Of a stretch of 64,000 nucleotides of DNA, positions 44,518-53,020 are shown piece by piece. How positions within the stretch are numbered: the first letter of the stretch is position 1; each line of letters starts with the position of its first letter. The DNA is from Chitinophagaceae bacterium (GTDB lineage: Bacteria > Bacteroidota > Bacteroidia > Chitinophagales > Chitinophagaceae): NCBI GenBank assembly GCA_016786845.1, contig JAEUVB010000023.1, positions 248,001-312,000 on the forward strand, in the 5' to 3' direction. A model generated the notes under the pieces. That model had not been told where the DNA came from. It saw nothing but the letters and a program-made list of their open reading frames with translations, and did no database searches. The position numbers and the translations under genes are program-made.

Positions 44518-44760
44518 GATGCGATGCGATGCCCCACTGATGCGATACGATGCCTCACTGATGCGACACGATGCCCCGTTGATGCGACACGATGCCCCGC
44601 TGATGCGACACGATGCTCCGCTGATGCGACACGATGCCCCGCTGATGCGACACGATGCCCCGTTGATGCGACACGATGCCCCGTTGATGCGACACGATGC
44701 CCCGCCGATGCGATGCGATGCCCCACTGATGCGATGCGATGCCCCACCGATGCGACACGT
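44518..44760. repeat. 21-bp tandem repeat (minisatellite), 11 full copies plus a 12-bp partial
   Basis: Units start at 44518 and every 21 bp to 44749. Each reads GATGCGAYRCGATGCCYC plus 3 variable bases, with a few single-base variants. A degenerate copy precedes at about 44502. Because 21 is a multiple of 3, several frames on both strands stay open and give 7-residue peptide repeats; I regard these as by-products. The array is in the 508-bp gap between ftsY and pyrB. Apart from this array and the inverted repeat I see nothing else there. Confidence 0.95.
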
Positions 44761-44801
44761 TTAGCAATGGATGCGATAGAATAAATGATTATCGAATTTG
44801 C

Positions 44802-45731
44802 TTACTCCAACCCCTTTTTACCGGCTAGCAGATACAATACCGCCATACGAATCGCCACCCCATTTTCTACCTGATTAAGGATAATGGAATGGTGACTGTC
44901 GGCCGCATCCGAGCTCAGTTCCACCCCTCTATTAATAGGGCCGGGATGCATGATGGTAATTTCTTTGTCGAGGGAATCAAGTAGTGCTTTATTGACCCCA
45001 TAATACAGCGAATATTCTCGCAGAGAGGAAAATAAGGGCATATTCTGGCGTTCCAATTGAATGCGCAGTACATTGGCCACATCGCACCATTGGAGGGCTT
45101 CACGAATATCGTAGGTGACATTTACCCCGAGGGCGTCGATATATTGTGGAATTAATGTAGGCGGACCGGCCACGGTGACTTCAGCACCGAGTTTTTTCAA
45201 ACAATAAATATTCGATAAGGCCACCCTAGAATGCATGATATCGCCCAAGATGGCCACTTTTCTTCCTTTAAAGGTTTTGTGTTTTTCCCGAATCGAATAG
45301 GCATCGAGCAAACCTTGAGTGGGATGCTCATTGGTGCCATCGCCGGCATTAATGATGGCTGCATCGATATGATTGGACAAGAAATGCGGAGCCCCGCTGG
45401 CACTATGGCGCATCACCACCATATCCACTTTCATCGATAAGATATTATTGACCGTATCGATCAGTGTCTCCCCTTTTGATACACTGGATCCGCTGGCTGT
45501 AAAATTGATGGTATCGGCCCCGAGACGTTTCTCAGCCAATTCGAAAGAGATGCGGGTGCGGGTGGAGTTTTCGTAAAAGAGATTGACAATGGTGATGTCC
45601 CGGAGAGATGGTACTTTCTTGATGGGACGGCGGAGGACTTCTTTAAAATGGTCGGCAGTAGAAAAAATAAGTTCAATATCCTTTGCGGTGAGATCTTTGA
45701 TTCCGAGTAAATGTTTTGAACTGAGCGACAT
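44802..45731 (-). CDS. pyrB: Aspartate carbamoyltransferase, catalytic subunit
   Basis: The 309-residue enzyme joins carbamoyl phosphate and aspartate in the first committed pyrimidine step. The carbamoyl-phosphate motif YENSTRTRISFELAE lies near residues 54-68. Others are GSSVSKGETLIDT (catalytic loop), VMRHSASGAP, NAGDGTNEHPTQGLLD and IMHPGPINRGVEL. Length and motifs are complete. It follows pyrR by 3 bp in the same operon. No pyrI regulatory chain is adjacent, as expected outside enterobacteria. The minisatellite begins about 40 bp beyond its stop codon. Confidence 0.96.
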   Translation of the reverse strand: MSLSSKHLLGIKDLTAKDIELIFSTADHFKEVLRRPIKKVPSLRDITIVNLFYENSTRTRISFELAEKRLGADTINFTASGSSVSKGETLIDTVNNILSMKVDMVVMRHSASGAPHFLSNHIDAAIINAGDGTNEHPTQGLLDAYSIREKHKTFKGRKVAILGDIMHSRVALSNIYCLKKLGAEVTVAGPPTLIPQYIDALGVNVTYDIREALQWCDVANVLRIQLERQNMPLFSSLREYSLYYGVNKALLDSLDKEITIMHPGPINRGVELSSDAADSHHSIILNQVENGVAIRMAVLYLLAGKKGLE

Positions 45732-45734
45732 TGT

Positions 45735-46289
45735 TTATTTTTTCTGTGTGGGTTTAGGTTCGGAATTCAGCAAGACCACCTGATCTTCCTGTTCTTCATT
45801 TTTCCAGAAGACTTTCACTTTCTGTGTGATCATGGCGTCTATGGTCATGCCCACATAATCGGCTTGTATAGGCAACTGACGACTATAACGACGATCGATG
45901 AGGGTCATGAGTTCCACTTTCTGTGGTCGACCAAAATCGGTGAGCGCATCGAGGGCACTGCGTATGGTGCGGCCGGTAAATAAGACATCATCGATAAGAA
46001 TGACTTTTTTATCTTCTATAGAAAAAGGAATCGAAGTCGCATTGGGTATATGCAATTCTTTACCGGTATTAAAATCGTCGCGGTAAAAGGTAATATCCAA
46101 TTTACCGTAAGGCACTGAGATTTTCTGAAATTTCTCGATAGTCGATACAATGCGATCCGCGAGAAAAACACCTCGGGGTTGTATACCAATAATAACCGCA
46201 TTTTCAAAACCGCCATGATTCTCGATCAATTGATGCGCCAGTCGCTCGATGACGACCCGGAACTTATGCTGATCTAGAATAGTTTTCAA
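45735..46289 (-). CDS. pyrR: PyrR, bifunctional pyrimidine regulator / uracil phosphoribosyltransferase, TTG start
   Basis: The 184-residue PRTase-fold protein has the PRPP-binding motif VILIDDVLFTGRTIRSAL, IGIQPRGVFLADRI and LIDRRYSRQLPIQADYVG. In Gram-positives PyrR binds pyr mRNA and also makes UMP from uracil. In Bacteroidota the gene often precedes pyrB, as here. The first codon is TTG at 46289; no ATG is available in frame nearby, and MKTILDQHKF matches the usual N terminus. A -7 box lies 16 nt upstream. No attenuator was recognised in the short leader. Confidence 0.93.
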   Translation of the reverse strand: MKTILDQHKFRVVIERLAHQLIENHGGFENAVIIGIQPRGVFLADRIVSTIEKFQKISVPYGKLDITFYRDDFNTGKELHIPNATSIPFSIEDKKVILIDDVLFTGRTIRSALDALTDFGRPQKVELMTLIDRRYSRQLPIQADYVGMTIDAMITQKVKVFWKNEEQEDQVVLLNSEPKPTQKK

Positions 46290-46305
46290 TTGGGGTGGAT
46301 TTGGG

Positions 46306-46313
46306 CAAAGGTA
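46306..46313 (-). promoter_or_regulatory. -7 promoter box of pyrR-pyrB
   Basis: TACCTTTG on the minus strand, leaving a leader of about 10 nt to the TTG start. That is too short for a PyrR-type attenuator. Confidence 0.5.
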
Positions 46314-46420
46314 ATCAATCAGGGCTAAGAGTAAAAGACTGTTTTAAATTTCTGTCCTATTTACTTCCACTCATCTACAGGTTCCGATGGGCATATTGTA
46401 TAAAAAAGACCCCATCCGAG

Positions 46421-46428
46421 TATATTTG
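46421..46428 (+). promoter_or_regulatory. Promoter of the 46440 membrane protein gene
   Basis: TATATTTG matches the -7 consensus 11 nt before the ATG. A TTG at 46396-46398 is 22 nt upstream, within the tolerated -33 spacing. Confidence 0.5.
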
Positions 46429-46439
46429 TCCAATTATTC

Positions 46440-47828
46440 ATGAAGTTAAAAATCACACATTTGCCGTTCGCGGCTATTTTAATATTCCTTTTGGTGACAC
46501 TCAGTGTTGCTTTTAATCTTCATAAATGGAAAAAAAATGAAGTTTTACGTTGGGATGTTTTTGGCTATCATAATTATCTGCCCGCCTTGTTGATCTATCA
46601 GGATTTCCGGCACATGGCTTTTATAGACTCCATCGATGCAAAATACAAACCTACAGGCGATAGTCAACCCAAATATGGCTTATATCAGCACCCTGTCACC
46701 GGATATTATTACAATCAATATCCTTGTGGAACGGCGCTATTGCAAAGCCCCTTCTTTCTCATAGCTCATGCATTCAACCTGTATTCCGGACAAGATCCAC
46801 CGGATGGATATTCTGCGCCCTATCAACATGCCAATGTGTTGGCGACCATTTTTTATGCCTGCATGGGACTATTCATCCTCATACTATTTTTAAGACCCTA
46901 CTGCAAGCCCATTCCTATTTTTATCACCCTGCTGATACTGGGATTTGGCACGAATTTATATACCTATACCGCCATCGATTCAGGCTATTCTCATCCTTAT
47001 GCATTCTTTCTATTTTCTTGTGTACTTCTGCTCACGCAACGATTTTATCAACAACCGAAACTGATCAATTCATTAGGACTTGGGCTCATACTAGGATTGG
47101 TAACCATTACTCGCCCCATTGACATTATAGTCGTATTGATTCCCCTGTTTTGGTGGCGCCCGAAAGAGAATCAACAAAATAAGTTTCAATTTCTATGGGC
47201 ACATAAACAATATATTTTGTTGGCGCTCTTAGGATTTGTAATTGGTATTTTTCCGCAATTGGCCTATTGGAAATATGTGAGCGGGAACTGGATTCTTTAT
47301 AGCTATTCGGAAAATGATTATTTTGAATTTGTTCGTAACCGTACACTTCACGGTCTTTTCAGTTTCAGAAAAGGATGGTTTATCTACACTCCACTGATCA
47401 CCTTAGGATTCATAGGAATGTTCTTGCTGCGACGATCTAAAGCTTTGTCTTTTTATCAACTTCCATTCTGGGTGTTTTTTATTCCGATGATTTACATGGT
47501 CTTTTCATGGCATAACTGGTTTTATGGCTGGAGCTTTGGCGCAAGAGCCATGATAGATACGCTGCCTGTATTGGCCCTGCCAATGGCCATAAGCGTACAA
47601 TGGATATTTGAACAAAGGGTATGGAAGATCGTCATCTCCAACGTTGGAATATTATTTCTTATCACACTCAATCTCTTTCAATCGTGGCAATATCACCGAG
47701 GGATACTGCATGGAACATTTATGAATGCTAAATATTATGGACGCATTTTTGGCAAGACAGAAATCAACGCAGAAGATGAAAAATTATTGAATGAGACGAT
47801 AGAGCATGATCAAAAATACAATTGGTAG
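46440..47828 (+). CDS. Multipass membrane protein, GT-C glycosyltransferase-like (paralogue of the 13374 gene)
   Basis: The 462-residue integral membrane protein has about ten helices and a short cytoplasmic tail. It parallels the protein starting at 13374 throughout: RWDVFGYHNYLPALLIYQD in loop one, LLQSPFFLIAHAFNLYSG, YSAPYQHANVL, SGYSHPYAFFLF, ITRPIDIIVVLIPL, FPQLAYWKYVSGNWILYSY and GWFIYTPLITLGF. It lacks the large C-terminal domain of that paralogue. The topology and acidic first loop suggest a GT-C-type lipid-sugar transferase, but donor, acceptor and activity are unknown. It is divergent from pyrR and convergent with the next membrane protein. Confidence 0.6.
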   Translation: MKLKITHLPFAAILIFLLVTLSVAFNLHKWKKNEVLRWDVFGYHNYLPALLIYQDFRHMAFIDSIDAKYKPTGDSQPKYGLYQHPVTGYYYNQYPCGTALLQSPFFLIAHAFNLYSGQDPPDGYSAPYQHANVLATIFYACMGLFILILFLRPYCKPIPIFITLLILGFGTNLYTYTAIDSGYSHPYAFFLFSCVLLLTQRFYQQPKLINSLGLGLILGLVTITRPIDIIVVLIPLFWWRPKENQQNKFQFLWAHKQYILLALLGFVIGIFPQLAYWKYVSGNWILYSYSENDYFEFVRNRTLHGLFSFRKGWFIYTPLITLGFIGMFLLRRSKALSFYQLPFWVFFIPMIYMVFSWHNWFYGWSFGARAMIDTLPVLALPMAISVQWIFEQRVWKIVISNVGILFLITLNLFQSWQYHRGILHGTFMNAKYYGRIFGKTEINAEDEKLLNETIEHDQKYNW

Positions 47829-47846
47829 AAGGGATAGCCAAGATCA

Positions 47847-49163
47847 TCAAAATAGAAAATGATCAATCACTTCATAATTGTCAGTGCCCCAATGCGGATA
47901 GAGATAGCCATACTTCAGGTATACAAAGTAAACCGTATTTAACCCGGCATAAAAAATCGAATACAGGATCACCAAACTATGCAGCCCTATGAAGACATAC
48001 TTCTTTTCAGAAAAATGTTGCTTCAACAATTGGACATAAGCGATTAATCCAAATCCCAGAACGAGGCCCATAAAAATACCCATATGCCTTAGGGTAAAAA
48101 TGTGTATCAATGCATGCTGTGGCATTACGAATATCCAACTGACACAGGCCAGATAGATAACGATACTCAAACGAAAAAGCTGATCATCGTAACGACGAAT
48201 GCGCAGCAAACCCAAAATCCCCAACATAAATAATACCAGGGAAGGGAAAATATAAAAATGCCCCAATCGATGAATGCGTGTTTTTGGCAATAGGCCCAAA
48301 TAATCTCTCAGGCCCATGGCTCGCCCCAATTCACTGCTACCGCTTTCACCACCGGTTCGATTGATGAAGGCGCCCTTCATATCGGCTATCATGGCATCGA
48401 AACCGCCAAGATAGTTGGCATTCAGATTCAGTCTGAGCGCAAATGCAAAGACCGGCACAGCCAGCAACAATACATTTTCCCAACGGAAGATACGCCCGCT
48501 CAGTACCCAGGAAAAACCGACGGTAATAATAGCTGTATAGACATAAGGTTCGAAAGACAACAAACACATGGCTGCATAAAGCATGCAGAGTATGGGCAAG
48601 ATAAAATAAGGGCGCTGAGGGGCCTTTAAATACTTCCACCATAGATAAACGAATGACCAGCGGCAGAGTTCGATATATAAATGTTGATGAATATCATCGG
48701 CCCAACAAATAAAATAATTGGAAAGTACCAAGACTGAGGCTCCAACAAAACTGATGTGATCATCGCCAATGATTTCTGCCAGAATTTTAAAAATGAGGAA
48801 AAACAATAAGACGGAAAGCAATAATGGAAACAAACTTAAAGCATGGTCGGAAGTGGCTTTAAACGTGGTTGAAATAACCCCGCCGATCCATTCGGCCAAA
48901 GGAGGATAATGGGTATACACCGTTTCGTTGGCTTCAATGGAATCTTCATATCCATACATCGGCAGACCACAATTCGGTTTGAATCCCTTGTCCTCATAAA
49001 AGCGAGCCGCACTTTGGACATTTCTTTCACTGAAGGCATCACCAAAATACCATCCTTTACCAAACCCTGCATCATTCATATCGATCTTGATATAACGAGC
49101 CAGAATGACCGAAAAAGAAATCATGAAGATGAACCAAAAGGTCTTACGTTGATAGAACTTCAT
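47847..49163 (-). CDS. Multipass membrane protein, GT39/PMT-like
   Basis: This protein of about 438 residues has about eleven membrane helices. I start at 49163 (MKFYQRKTFWF), 5 bp after the GT9 stop; a longer frame from 49262 would overlap that gene by 94 bp and adds an unlikely polar leader. The first luminal loop carries IDMNDAGFGKGWYFGDAFSE and YTHYPPLAEWIGG, a layout like the Asp-rich first loop of protein-mannosyltransferase relatives. It probably moves a sugar from a lipid carrier in the periplasm. It closes the minus-strand cluster with GT9, FkbM and darB/darA upstream. Confidence 0.65.
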   Translation of the reverse strand: MKFYQRKTFWFIFMISFSVILARYIKIDMNDAGFGKGWYFGDAFSERNVQSAARFYEDKGFKPNCGLPMYGYEDSIEANETVYTHYPPLAEWIGGVISTTFKATSDHALSLFPLLLSVLLFFLIFKILAEIIGDDHISFVGASVLVLSNYFICWADDIHQHLYIELCRWSFVYLWWKYLKAPQRPYFILPILCMLYAAMCLLSFEPYVYTAIITVGFSWVLSGRIFRWENVLLLAVPVFAFALRLNLNANYLGGFDAMIADMKGAFINRTGGESGSSELGRAMGLRDYLGLLPKTRIHRLGHFYIFPSLVLFMLGILGLLRIRRYDDQLFRLSIVIYLACVSWIFVMPQHALIHIFTLRHMGIFMGLVLGFGLIAYVQLLKQHFSEKKYVFIGLHSLVILYSIFYAGLNTVYFVYLKYGYLYPHWGTDNYEVIDHFLF

Positions 49164-49168
49164 GGAAA

Positions 49169-50317
49169 TTAATTTGTAGTTTGTTTGGTGAGCATAGTCT
49201 TCACTTTTTGCATGATCATTTGAGTAGTCATATCCTGAATACAAAAATTGTTTCCGCCACATGGGAGCTTATCGACAAAATGGGCACAAGGCGAACAACT
49301 CACTTTCAGATAAAGATATTCGTTTCCGCTTTGGGTGTCAATTCTGCTTTCAGGTGCGGTTGGTCCCCAAATAGACAGATTGGGAATATTCAGTTTATTA
49401 GCAATATGCAGAGGGGCCGAATCTATGGTGATCATGAGTGCGCAATGACGGTAAAGATACTCATAATAATCCCTCAGTTCATAACGACCTGCAATATGGA
49501 ACATCCGTTCAGATGGCAATCCACTGTATGCAATAAACTCATCCAGATTCTTTTGATCGGAAGGGGCACCGAGCAATACAATTTGATAGTTTGTTTCGTT
49601 TAGGATGGCCTTGCAGAGATCGATCAATTGTCCATCACGTAGTTTGCGTTCCATAGCCAACTCACTACAGGTATTATTGATCGCAATTTGATCGAGACCT
49701 GCTTGATTCTTGCGAGGCGGGAACCCGGGAATGGTAAAAGCCTGAAAACTTTCTACACCTAGAGCATTGACCATACGGTTGTAGTTTTCTTCTACCTGTA
49801 TCGTGGTATTGAAGTAGATATTATGGGTATTTAAATTGTACCGAAAAGCCACATCATTGAAATAAAATCCGAATCGATTTTGGGCCATGGTCCATAAAGA
49901 GAGTATGGAGGTGAGCTTGGAGTAAACTTCCAAATCCAGGATCCACAGACATTTCACGCGCCACAGTTGGAAAACGGTCTTTATACCCGAAGTAAGCACT
50001 CGAAAAAAACTGCCATCGTCAATCACATAAATATGATCAAAGAGTTGAATGCTTTCTATACCGGCATGAATACTACGTGAACAAATGATACTCAACTTGG
50101 CGTTAGGATATTTCAAACGAATGCTATACAAAGCATCTGAAGCCATGATCACCGAACCAAATCCCAGAAGCTTAATGATACAGATCTCGGTCGGGGTATC
50201 TTTTAGCTGATGATTTCTACGCAAGATAAAACCCAATAGTTTGGCCAATATCATATTACTATAGACCAGCGGAATGCCGATCCAGGTATCGATAAATTGT
50301 TTGGCCTTTAAATTCAA
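49169..50317 (-). CDS. GT9-family glycosyltransferase (heptosyltransferase-like)
   Basis: The 382-residue GT-B protein resembles ADP-heptose:LPS heptosyltransferases. The N-terminal half has EICIIKLLGFGSVIMASDAL, the usual opening for this family. The C-terminal half has VLLGAPSDQKNLDEFIAY, the donor-site stretch TIDSAPLHIANKLNIPNLS and WGPTAPESRI, and the cysteine-bearing SCSPCAHFVDKLPCGG. It should act on the cytoplasmic face in lipopolysaccharide-core or related glycan assembly. The sugar is not certain, as Bacteroidota members often use others. It lies 12 bp after the hypothetical gene and 5 bp before the GT39-like gene. Confidence 0.88.
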   Translation of the reverse strand: MNLKAKQFIDTWIGIPLVYSNMILAKLLGFILRRNHQLKDTPTEICIIKLLGFGSVIMASDALYSIRLKYPNAKLSIICSRSIHAGIESIQLFDHIYVIDDGSFFRVLTSGIKTVFQLWRVKCLWILDLEVYSKLTSILSLWTMAQNRFGFYFNDVAFRYNLNTHNIYFNTTIQVEENYNRMVNALGVESFQAFTIPGFPPRKNQAGLDQIAINNTCSELAMERKLRDGQLIDLCKAILNETNYQIVLLGAPSDQKNLDEFIAYSGLPSERMFHIAGRYELRDYYEYLYRHCALMITIDSAPLHIANKLNIPNLSIWGPTAPESRIDTQSGNEYLYLKVSCSPCAHFVDKLPCGGNNFCIQDMTTQMIMQKVKTMLTKQTTN

Positions 50318-50329
50318 AATATAATGGGT

Positions 50330-50866
50330 TTATTCCTTACCACTGCCTTTAAAGGCATCTTCAGTATGTTTAAAAAGCACATTGAATGTGGTCAAAGAAC
50401 CGTAAATGCGTGTAATATATTGTTGAAGGTCTACTTTTTCGGCATCGGTGAGCACCTTATGGGCATTGATTTGCTGTTCCATCACCCTTAAACGATCGCG
50501 AACCATCACGATTTTATGAAAAAAAGTCTCAATGGGAATTTCCTTTGCCTGCATGTCGGCTTCGAATGGTTTTAAAATTAAAGTCCCGTCCTGCCATTTA
50601 TTTGCGAGGGGTACAAGATCGGAAATATCGGAACGGTCGTCGAGTACTCGATTTAATATTCGTTCGAGGTCTGCGGTATTAACCACCGTGGTCACATCGG
50701 AGTTCTCGGTAGCAGAAACAACCCTGAGACCGTCGAAGGTTTTTCCGATACTCTTTACCGCATTCGTTGATTTAAACCAGATAGAATAGGTATCCGTACC
50801 CACATCGACGATGACGCCACGTCCTAATGTAAAATGTTCTATACGCGAACCTGTGCCTAATTCCAT
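50330..50866 (-). CDS. Conserved hypothetical protein of Bacteroidota
   Basis: The 178-residue soluble protein has no signal peptide. Residues 1-50 form a small beta-barrel-like segment (TGSRIEHFTLGRGVIVDVG, TYSIWFKSTN), similar in feel to CarD/Tudor-type modules. Residues 55-100 are polar, and 110-175 are helical and probably a coiled coil (HKIVMVRDRLRVMEQQINAH). I recognise it only as a recurrent Bacteroidota hypothetical. It is 12 bp upstream of the GT9 gene. A TATTTTTG box sits just 1 nt before its ATG. Confidence 0.7.
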   Translation of the reverse strand: MELGTGSRIEHFTLGRGVIVDVGTDTYSIWFKSTNAVKSIGKTFDGLRVVSATENSDVTTVVNTADLERILNRVLDDRSDISDLVPLANKWQDGTLILKPFEADMQAKEIPIETFFHKIVMVRDRLRVMEQQINAHKVLTDAEKVDLQQYITRIYGSLTTFNVLFKHTEDAFKGSGKE

Positions 50867-50867
50867 A

Positions 50868-50875
50868 CAAAAATA
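50868..50875 (-). promoter_or_regulatory. -7-like box touching the start of the hypothetical gene
   Basis: TATTTTTG on the minus strand with a single base before the ATG at 50866. If it is active, transcription would begin at or inside the coding region. Confidence 0.35.
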
Positions 50876-50979
50876 TTTAGGTGACGAATATAAACAAATT
50901 TGAAATGAAGGGCAGTGGAATTCTAATCATAAGTCTAAAAGCAAGCTATGATTTATTCTGTCTGAGCCTAACAAAAACG

Positions 50980-51819
50980 CTATGAAAGTCTCTTAAACAC
51001 TACATTTTCAAATGTACCCAACGCATTGAGGTCCGCAGGAATGAGCACGCCATCTTCAGTCAATTGATGCAGGGTATAGCCCAAGTCCGTAAAAAATGAG
51101 ATCAGTTGCTGCGGAGCAATTCCGGATTTGCTGAGCAATTCATCACTGAATTCCAAAACCACTAAAGGATGATACTTCAACAAAGTTTCTTTCATCCCTT
51201 GGAGGGCAAACCATTCAGCCCCTTCAATGTCTATTTTGATGAGATCGATCCTGGAAAGTGCTTCCTGATTAAAAAAATCATCCGCTTTGATGGCTTGTAT
51301 CACTTCCGTTTGTCCACTTTCTGCATCATGACGATGTATGCTCGACATGCCAACGTTGTCATCGGAGGAAAGGAAAAAAGTCAGTTCAGTATTTTCTTGA
51401 TAGAGAGCCTTTCGAACGACCTGAATATTTGTAAAATGATTCAACCCTATATTTTGTTCCAAACGATCGGCAGTATGCGATACCGGTTCAAAAGCATATA
51501 CTTTTCCGGTGGCTCCTACCCGCTTCGCAGCCAATAAAGTATAACAACCGACATTGGCACCGACATCCACATATACATCACCGGTCTTCAGTGTTTGACC
51601 TATCCATTGTTGCAATCCCCGGTCATAATATCCCAGGAAATAAATATGTTGTTGTATAAAATCACTCAGGTGCAATTGAATTTTGATATCCTCATCAAAA
51701 TGGCTCAACACATGAGTTTGTTTCAATGTCTGAGAATCAGAAAATAGATGTTTTTGAAACCAATAATAGTGTTTTCGAAAAAATGGGACCTTAAACAGAA
51801 ATCGGAAGAAGCGATGCAT
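50980..51819 (-). CDS. FkbM-family SAM-dependent methyltransferase
   Basis: The 279-residue protein has a Rossmann methyltransferase core in its second half. SAM motif I is DVYVDVGANVGCYTLLAAKR, followed by VYAFEPVSHTADRLEQNI. The FkbM hallmark RIDLIKIDIEGAEWFALQGM lies near 190-210. These enzymes O-methylate sugars or polyketide hydroxyls in the cytoplasm. It starts 7 bp after the darB stop, so it is co-transcribed. Methylation of a glycan or of the dialkylresorcinol product are both conceivable. Confidence 0.87.
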   Translation of the reverse strand: MHRFFRFLFKVPFFRKHYYWFQKHLFSDSQTLKQTHVLSHFDEDIKIQLHLSDFIQQHIYFLGYYDRGLQQWIGQTLKTGDVYVDVGANVGCYTLLAAKRVGATGKVYAFEPVSHTADRLEQNIGLNHFTNIQVVRKALYQENTELTFFLSSDDNVGMSSIHRHDAESGQTEVIQAIKADDFFNQEALSRIDLIKIDIEGAEWFALQGMKETLLKYHPLVVLEFSDELLSKSGIAPQQLISFFTDLGYTLHQLTEDGVLIPADLNALGTFENVVFKRLS

Positions 51820-51826
51820 AGTAAGC

Positions 51827-52966
51827 TTAAACCGCGGTCAGTTGCGCATAACCATAACTGAAACGGGCGCTCTCAGGGACCATGAGTACAATCACATCAC
51901 CTTTTTTAATTTTTCCGCCGTTAAACAGTTCCTCCAGCATCACATAAGGAGAGGCGCTGCCGATATTACCGACACGGGTAAGGTTAGTGAAAAATTTATC
52001 CTCAGGGATAGGGAATCCGGTTTTACCCAATTCTTCCATGATTTTAGGACGGAAATACTCGGAAGAAAGGTGAGGAAGGAAATAAGTCAGTTTATTAACA
52101 TCGACCTGATGCTTTTCGCAAACCTTCTTCCACATCAGACCACCCCATTTCACGATATTCTCTCCGAGTAAGCGGGTATCTTGTTTGAAAGCAAAAATGC
52201 TACGGGCAGCCCATTCGTGAGGTGTCAATTCAGCCCAACCGGTTAAACTGCCATCATCATTCTTTTCGCAACCGGCATACATACAAGGTTCGATTTGATT
52301 GGCATATGAAATGACATCGACCCAGTCAACCCTTAGTGACAGACCATTTTCGTTGGGTTTATTTTGCATCAAGGCAGCACCGGCACCATCACTGAGCATC
52401 CAGCGCAGAAAGTCCTTTTCGAATGCGATAATTGGATTTTCTTCCAAATGTTTGAGATCATCCGCTTCGGCATCAAATTTATCGGCCTTCAGCCATCCGG
52501 AAACTTTTTCGGATCCTACCGCTACGGCATTGGTACTATTTCCGCTTTTCACGCTCATGAAAGCGTATTTGAACGCCTGAATACCTGCACAACAAGCTGT
52601 ACTGATGGATACAATTTCCGTAGGACGACAACGCAATTCTCCGTGCACCATGGCAGCATGGCTAGGAAGTAATTGATCGGGCGCTACACATCCGCAGGCC
52701 AGTAATTCAATATCGTCCTTTTTAAAATCTTTATCCATGAGGCCCTCTATGCATCGGGCTGCTAATTGATAATTGGTATGCGTACTTTTCCCGGTACGTT
52801 TGTCTATCGCATAATACCGGGTTTTGATTTGATTATTGCGCAGAATAATGCCCTTCGCTTTGGAAGGTCGCCCATTGATCTTACCCAAATAATCTTCCAT
52901 CTGATCATTACTGACCGGCTCATTGGGTAAAAAACTAGATAGTCGGGTGATGTAAACTTCGCTCAT
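51827..52966 (-). CDS. darB: DarB-like beta-ketoacyl-ACP synthase III (dialkylresorcinol pathway)
   Basis: I start at 52966 (MSEVYITRLSSFLPNEP), giving 379 residues. The thiolase fold carries a KAS III-type triad: Cys in STACCAGIQAF, His in FLPHLSSEY and Asn in TRVGNIGSASPY. Chain-length and N-terminal features (YLGKINGRPSKAKGIILRNNQIKTRYY split around residue 25-50) resemble DarB rather than FabH. DarB makes a beta-ketoacyl thioester that DarA joins with a second one to build 2,5-dialkylresorcinol, the lipid half of flexirubins. Neighbouring darA, 54 bp upstream on the same strand, is the strongest support for the assignment. Confidence 0.85.
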   Translation of the reverse strand: MSEVYITRLSSFLPNEPVSNDQMEDYLGKINGRPSKAKGIILRNNQIKTRYYAIDKRTGKSTHTNYQLAARCIEGLMDKDFKKDDIELLACGCVAPDQLLPSHAAMVHGELRCRPTEIVSISTACCAGIQAFKYAFMSVKSGNSTNAVAVGSEKVSGWLKADKFDAEADDLKHLEENPIIAFEKDFLRWMLSDGAGAALMQNKPNENGLSLRVDWVDVISYANQIEPCMYAGCEKNDDGSLTGWAELTPHEWAARSIFAFKQDTRLLGENIVKWGGLMWKKVCEKHQVDVNKLTYFLPHLSSEYFRPKIMEELGKTGFPIPEDKFFTNLTRVGNIGSASPYVMLEELFNGGKIKKGDVIVLMVPESARFSYGYAQLTAV

Positions 52967-53020
52967 CAAGGTTAAAATTCGGTCGCAAATTAACAAAGTT
53001 CAACGTAAAAAAAAGAATTA

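Noticed and set aside
44518..44760. Possible CRISPR array
   Set aside because: The units are contiguous 21-mers without unique spacers, and no cas gene is present.
44415..44784. Long open frames with 7-residue repeats on both strands in the minisatellite
   Set aside because: The openness follows from a 21-bp period with no stop codon in the unit; no signal, promoter or conserved flank supports a protein.
45735..46289. PyrR-type attenuator upstream of pyrR
   Set aside because: The predicted leader is only about 10 nt, and no terminator/antiterminator pair was found.
49164..49262. Upstream start for the GT39-like gene
   Set aside because: The extension lies inside the GT9 coding region and encodes a polar stretch without family features.
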